Assembly (NCBI GenBank): GCA_905221505.1
Contig: CAJNDL010000042.1
Location: 1-14,906 of the forward strand
Length of the DNA: 14,906 nt
Source: a bacterium
GTDB lineage: Bacteria > Bacillota > Bacilli > Lactobacillales > Streptococcaceae
Direction of reading: 5' to 3'
Shown: positions 12,822-14,906 of the stretch, in pieces
How the letters are laid out: every line of letters begins with the position of its first letter
Numbering within the stretch: position 1 is the first letter of the stretch
Notes under the pieces: generated by a model
Seen by the model: only the letters and a program-made list of their open reading frames with translations
Told to the model about the DNA's origin: nothing
Databases searched by the model: none
Position numbers and translations under genes: made by a program

Positions 12822-12944
12822 CCCCCATATTCGCCAATAGCACCCCTATTTCTAAGGTCTATTGTGCAAAAACAGGGGAAATTGAAGAATAGAAAGCCGA
12901 TTTTACAGACTAAAGCGCAAAAAACGACAAAATTGACAAATAGA
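12822..12944 (+). repeat. long direct repeat copy B (123 bp)
   Basis: Partner of 11712-11833, about 97 percent identical. It lies 34 bp after the terminator of small RNA 1. The pair therefore brackets a roughly 1.0-kb cassette containing the PemK-like gene and small RNA 1. It ends in TTGACA (12933-12938) followed 18 bp later by TAGACT, a weak possible promoter reading toward 13000. Confidence 0.92.
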
Positions 12945-13023
12945 AAGGAGAATCACTAGACTACGAAACAACACGGAAGGGACAGTTTTAGGACGAAAAA
13001 AGGCGAACTTATTCGCTAATTTG

Positions 13024-13131
13024 TTTACATATAGCTCCAAATGGATTATAATTTATTTAATCTTAATGAATGGTTGCAGTAGTGACCTACCAAAAGGGGC
13101 TTCTAACAAAGCTCCTTTTGTGCATTCTTTT
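13024..13131 (+). ncRNA. candidate small RNA 3
   Basis: Promoter TTTACA (13024-13029), 17 bp, TATAAT (13047-13052). The predicted RNA of about 65-70 nt starts near 13059. It has a small hairpin GTAG-TGAC-CTAC, then the stem AAAAGGGGCTT (13092-13102) pairing with AAGCTCCTTTT (13109-13119), with one G-U pair and a modest T tail. It shares the small-hairpin-plus-terminator architecture of its two neighbours but not the TTTAG/C loop. Confidence 0.42.
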
Positions 13132-13152
13132 GAGGTGCAATCAATGAAACCA

Positions 13153-13178
13153 TTTCTAATTGCTTGCCTGCTGATGGA
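13153..13178 (+). repeat. 26-bp repeat copy (core TTGCTTGCCTGC)
   Basis: Identical over 26 bp to 13452-13477 in the integrase leader and over 18 bp to 8720-8737. Its end overlaps the -35 box (TGGACA) of candidate small RNA 2. In this copy a 14-codon frame MKPFLIACLLMDSY starts at 13144, but it may be coincidental. Confidence 0.8.
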
Positions 13179-13292
13179 CAGCTATTAAAATTTAATCTAT
13201 AATTAAGTTACTTAGAGGTTTACCCTCATATTTTTTAAACTTTGAGCCTCAGCGCTCCAGGGAAGTAGCTTAGTTGTTACTTCCTTTTTATT
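13175..13292 (+). ncRNA. candidate small RNA 2: hairpins plus terminator, related to RNA 1
   Basis: Promoter TGGACA (13175-13180), 17 bp, TATAAT (13198-13203). The predicted RNA of about 82 nt (13210-13290) starts with a 4-bp stem GAGG/CCTC around TTTAC (13215-13227). This has the same geometry as the GGAG and GGAT hairpins of RNA 1, including the flanking TTA and ATA. A second hairpin GAGC/GCTC (13244-13257) follows, then a terminator stem GGAAGTA/TACTTCC (13261-13284) and TTTTTA. Confidence 0.6.
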
Positions 13293-13491
13293 TTCTAAAT
13301 AAAACTCTTGAAATACTGGGGCTTTTTAAAACCCTCATATCAGCCCCATATCCGCCTTGTTTCTTATTCTGGTACATTTTACCGTCTGACTGCTTAAAAT
13401 CGAAAATAAGGGCATTCTCGTAGCCCCTCGCATGGTATAAACTCAAAACCTTTTCTAATTGCTTGCCTGCTGATGGAAAAGGAGTAAAACC
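13293..13491. other. integrase upstream region with promoter
   Basis: This is non-coding. Just before int there is an extended -10 (TGGTATAAA, with the -10 at 13436-13441), without a good -35. The 28-bp repeat (13443-13470) begins right after it, so it lies at the expected start of the int transcript and could be a repressor or integrase site. A GGGC/GCCC hairpin lies near 13410-13424. A stretch near 13343 (CCCCATATCCGCC) resembles the start of the long direct repeats, perhaps a decayed third copy. Confidence 0.45.
13443..13470 (+). repeat. 28-bp repeat copy in the integrase leader
   Basis: Identical to 8710-8737 over the full 28 bp, and to 13153-13178 over 26 bp when the following TGATGGA is included. 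It lies just downstream of the int -10 box and upstream of the AAGGAG ribosome-binding site. Confidence 0.85.
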
Positions 13492-14658
13492 ATGAAGATT
13501 ACAGAATACAAAAAGAAAGATGGATCAGTAGTTTACCGTTCCAGCGTTTATCTTGGTATCGATACCGTAACAGGTAAGAAAGTCAAGACAACTATTTCAG
13601 ACAAAACTAAGAATAGGCTCAAAAGCAAGGCTATCCAAGCCAAGGTAGAGTTTGAAAAAAACGGCTCAACGGTTATAAAAGCCGTTAATGTTACCACCTA
13701 TCAGGAATTGACGGAACTCTGGCTAGAAAATTATTGCCATACAGTCAAACATAGCACCCTTATAGGGGCAAAAAACAACATAAAAAAGTATCTCCTACCA
13801 GCCTTTGGAGACTACAAGCTGGATAAGTTGACACCCCCAATCATTCAGCACCAGGTAAACCAGTGGGCAATAGATTATAACCAACTAGGGAAAGGTTATC
13901 AGCAATATAACCAACTCCATGCCCTAAATAAACGCATATTATCCTATGCCGTTTCCTTGCAAGTCATTGCTTCAAACCCAGCTAGTGATATCATCGTCCC
14001 ACGGCGCAAACCCAAAGAAGGGAAAAAACTGAAATATCTGGATGACGATAATTTGAAAAAATTCTTAGATTATCTGGATCAGTTGCCAAACACTTACAAA
14101 AATTTCTCTGATACGGTGTTATATAAGACACTTCTAGCGACTGGTTTGCGTATTCGTGAGTGTCTAGCCTTGGAATGGTCTGATATTGACTTACAGAATG
14201 GTAGCATTTCAGTTACCAAGACTTTGAACACCCTAAAAGAAATCACTAGTCCTAAAAGTAAAAGTAGTATTAGAGAAATAGCACTGGATACCAAAACGGT
14301 TCTCATGCTTCGACTCTATAAAGCAAGACAATCCCAAATAGGTAGGGAAATAGGGGTAACTTTTGAAAAAGTGTTCTCTGATACCTTTGACAACTATAGA
14401 GAAGCTGGAGCGCTTAGATTTAGATTAGAAAAGCATTTAAAACTGGCTGGATGTCCTCGTTTGAGTTTCCACGCCTTCCGACATACCCACGCTAGTCTAT
14501 TGCTCAATGCTGGCCTACCATATAAAGAAATCCAAACACGGCTAGGCCATTCTAAAATTTCAATGACTATGGACATCTATAGTCACCTATCCAAAGACAA
14601 TAAGAAAAAGGCAACTTCCTTTTATGAAAAAGCCATTGAGAATTTACAAAGTTCCTAA
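13492..14658 (+). CDS. int: tyrosine integrase of the island
   Basis: 388 aa, full length for the Tn916/phage integrase family. An N-terminal AP2-like arm-binding domain (about residues 1-58, YRSSVYLGIDTVTGKK) is followed by a SAM-like core-binding domain (68-165) and the catalytic domain (180-380). The latter has R220 in TGLRIRE, the lysine region PKSKSS (254-259), HAFR (H327, R330), LGHS (H353) and the nucleophile Y363 in DIYSHL. It has an AAGGAG site 8 nt before the ATG. It is transcribed toward its att copy, which overlaps its stop codon, so int can be read into attP only after excision. It catalyses integration and excision, probably with the winged-helix protein at 7639. Confidence 0.95.
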   Translation: MKITEYKKKDGSVVYRSSVYLGIDTVTGKKVKTTISDKTKNRLKSKAIQAKVEFEKNGSTVIKAVNVTTYQELTELWLENYCHTVKHSTLIGAKNNIKKYLLPAFGDYKLDKLTPPIIQHQVNQWAIDYNQLGKGYQQYNQLHALNKRILSYAVSLQVIASNPASDIIVPRRKPKEGKKLKYLDDDNLKKFLDYLDQLPNTYKNFSDTVLYKTLLATGLRIRECLALEWSDIDLQNGSISVTKTLNTLKEITSPKSKSSIREIALDTKTVLMLRLYKARQSQIGREIGVTFEKVFSDTFDNYREAGALRFRLEKHLKLAGCPRLSFHAFRHTHASLLLNAGLPYKEIQTRLGHSKISMTMDIYSHLSKDNKKKATSFYEKAIENLQSS

Positions 14659-14661
14659 AAA
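14648..14661. repeat. att core copy at the integrase end (attL)
   Basis: This exact 14-bp match to 1625-1638 overlaps the last codons (AAA AGT TCC TAA region) of int. The base context on the outer side (TTCTTAAAATTC) differs from the island side, as expected of att junctions. An intrinsic terminator for int follows at 14720-14747. Confidence 0.68.
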
Positions 14662-14719
14662 GTTCTTAAAATTCATCATTAAGGGATAAAAAACGGCTAT
14701 ATCAAGGGGGAGCCTACTG

Positions 14720-14747
14720 AAAAAGTCATCAAATTGATGGCTTTTTT
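14720..14747 (+). terminator. intrinsic terminator after int, before the IS transposase
   Basis: AAAAAGTCATC (14720-14730) pairs with GATGGCTTTTTT (14736-14747), with one T-G wobble; the stem itself ends in the T run. It lies outside the att repeat and may belong to the neighbouring IS element rather than to int. Confidence 0.65.
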
Positions 14748-14772
14748 GTTATACTAGAGATGAGGTGAAATA

Positions 14773-14906
14773 ATGCTTGATAATCAGTTAACTATGGATG
14801 TCAGTCCTTATTCTAGTTTGTATGATATAGTGGTTCCTAAAACCCACTTTTTACGTCAGCTAACTGAACTCTGTGATTTTAGCTTTATTTATGATGAACT
14901 AGAAAA
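14773..14906 (+). CDS. IS1182-family-like transposase, N-terminal fragment (runs off the window)
   Basis: 44 codons are visible, starting at the ATG at 14773 with AGGTG 6 nt upstream and an extended -10 TGTTATACT at about 14747-14755. The segment beginning PKTHFLRQLTEL, followed by DFSFIYDEL, matches the start of IS1182-type DDE transposases common in mitis-group streptococci. The gene is cut by the window end. The left end of the IS must lie between the att copy and about 14745, but I could not define its inverted repeat. Family assignment from 44 residues is moderate. Confidence 0.68.
   Translation, partial: MLDNQLTMDVSPYSSLYDIVVPKTHFLRQLTELCDFSFIYDELE

Larger units (their letters stand above)
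1625..14661. mobile_element. phage-inducible chromosomal island-like satellite element, about 13 kb
   Basis: The element is bounded by a 14-bp direct repeat. A tyrosine integrase is at one end, transcribed toward its att site. Next come a cargo gene and a C1-type repressor, which is divergent from a Cro-like gene, a Rha-type regulator, an excisionase-like gene, VapE and a candidate iteron origin, with late-regulator-like genes at the far end. This order (int-cargo-stl | divergent replication operon) is the established PICI layout known from SaPIs and enterococcal or streptococcal islands. Structural, lysis and terminase genes are absent, which separates it from a prophage. There is no relaxase or type IV secretion gene, which argues against an ICE or IME. 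Confidence 0.82.

Noticed and set aside
12660..13491. Retron or diversity-generating element in the non-coding block
   Set aside because: No reverse transcriptase gene is present in the window, and the hairpins are too small for msr/msd.
1625..14661. Integrative conjugative or mobilizable element
   Set aside because: There is no relaxase, coupling protein or type IV secretion gene. The regulatory layout and VapE fit a PICI instead.

Overview
This window looks like a low-GC Firmicute chromosome, most likely a mitis-group Streptococcus (pneumococcus or a close relative). That assignment rests on the RlmCD-type rRNA methyltransferase next to tRNA-Glu, on AT-rich codon use, and on the general look of the phage-type genes. 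It is an inference without a database search.

Layout. Positions 1-1494 are chromosomal: a tRNA-Glu gene and the rlmCD/rumA-like gene, both on the minus strand. Positions 1625-14661 form one integrated element of about 13 kb, bounded by a 14-bp direct repeat (AAAGTTCCTAAAAA) that I read as attR and attL. One copy lies 131 bp upstream of rlmCD and the other overlaps the stop codon of the integrase gene. Beyond it, from about 14700, an IS1182-like transposase gene begins and runs off the window.

The element has the architecture of a phage-inducible chromosomal island (PICI, or satellite prophage). A C1-type repressor without a cleavage domain (11103-11678, +) and the integrase (13492-14658, +) face a divergently transcribed minus-strand block. 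That block contains a Cro-like protein, a Rha-type regulator, a ribbon-helix-helix repressor, several small unknown proteins, an excisionase-like wHTH protein and a VapE-type replicative helicase. An iteron-rich, AT-rich stretch right after vapE is a good candidate replication origin. Further along lie a frameshifted catalytic-domain-only tyrosine recombinase, two coiled-coil proteins flanked by G-tract sequences (candidate packaging site), a four-cysteine zinc-ribbon protein and two late-regulator-like proteins (DUF1492/DUF722, ArpU/RinA type). I see no capsid, tail, lysis, portal or terminase genes, so it would depend on a helper phage.

Cargo and unexplained structure. Between repressor and integrase is a long PemK/MazF-like protein (11895-12659), bracketed by two nearly identical 122-123-bp direct repeats. 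This is the typical accessory slot of such islands. The roughly 830 bp between it and the integrase contain no convincing protein gene. They hold three consecutive compact promoter-hairpin-terminator units. Two of these share a 4-bp-stem/UUUAG-or-UUUAC-loop motif whose stem sequence changes in a compensatory way between copies. At least three more compact plus-strand units of the same general kind (near 1908, 9414 and 9812) sit opposite the minus-strand operons. A small-RNA-rich satellite with a PemK-like cargo gene is the most novel aspect of this window. All RNA calls rest on promoter and terminator reading by eye.
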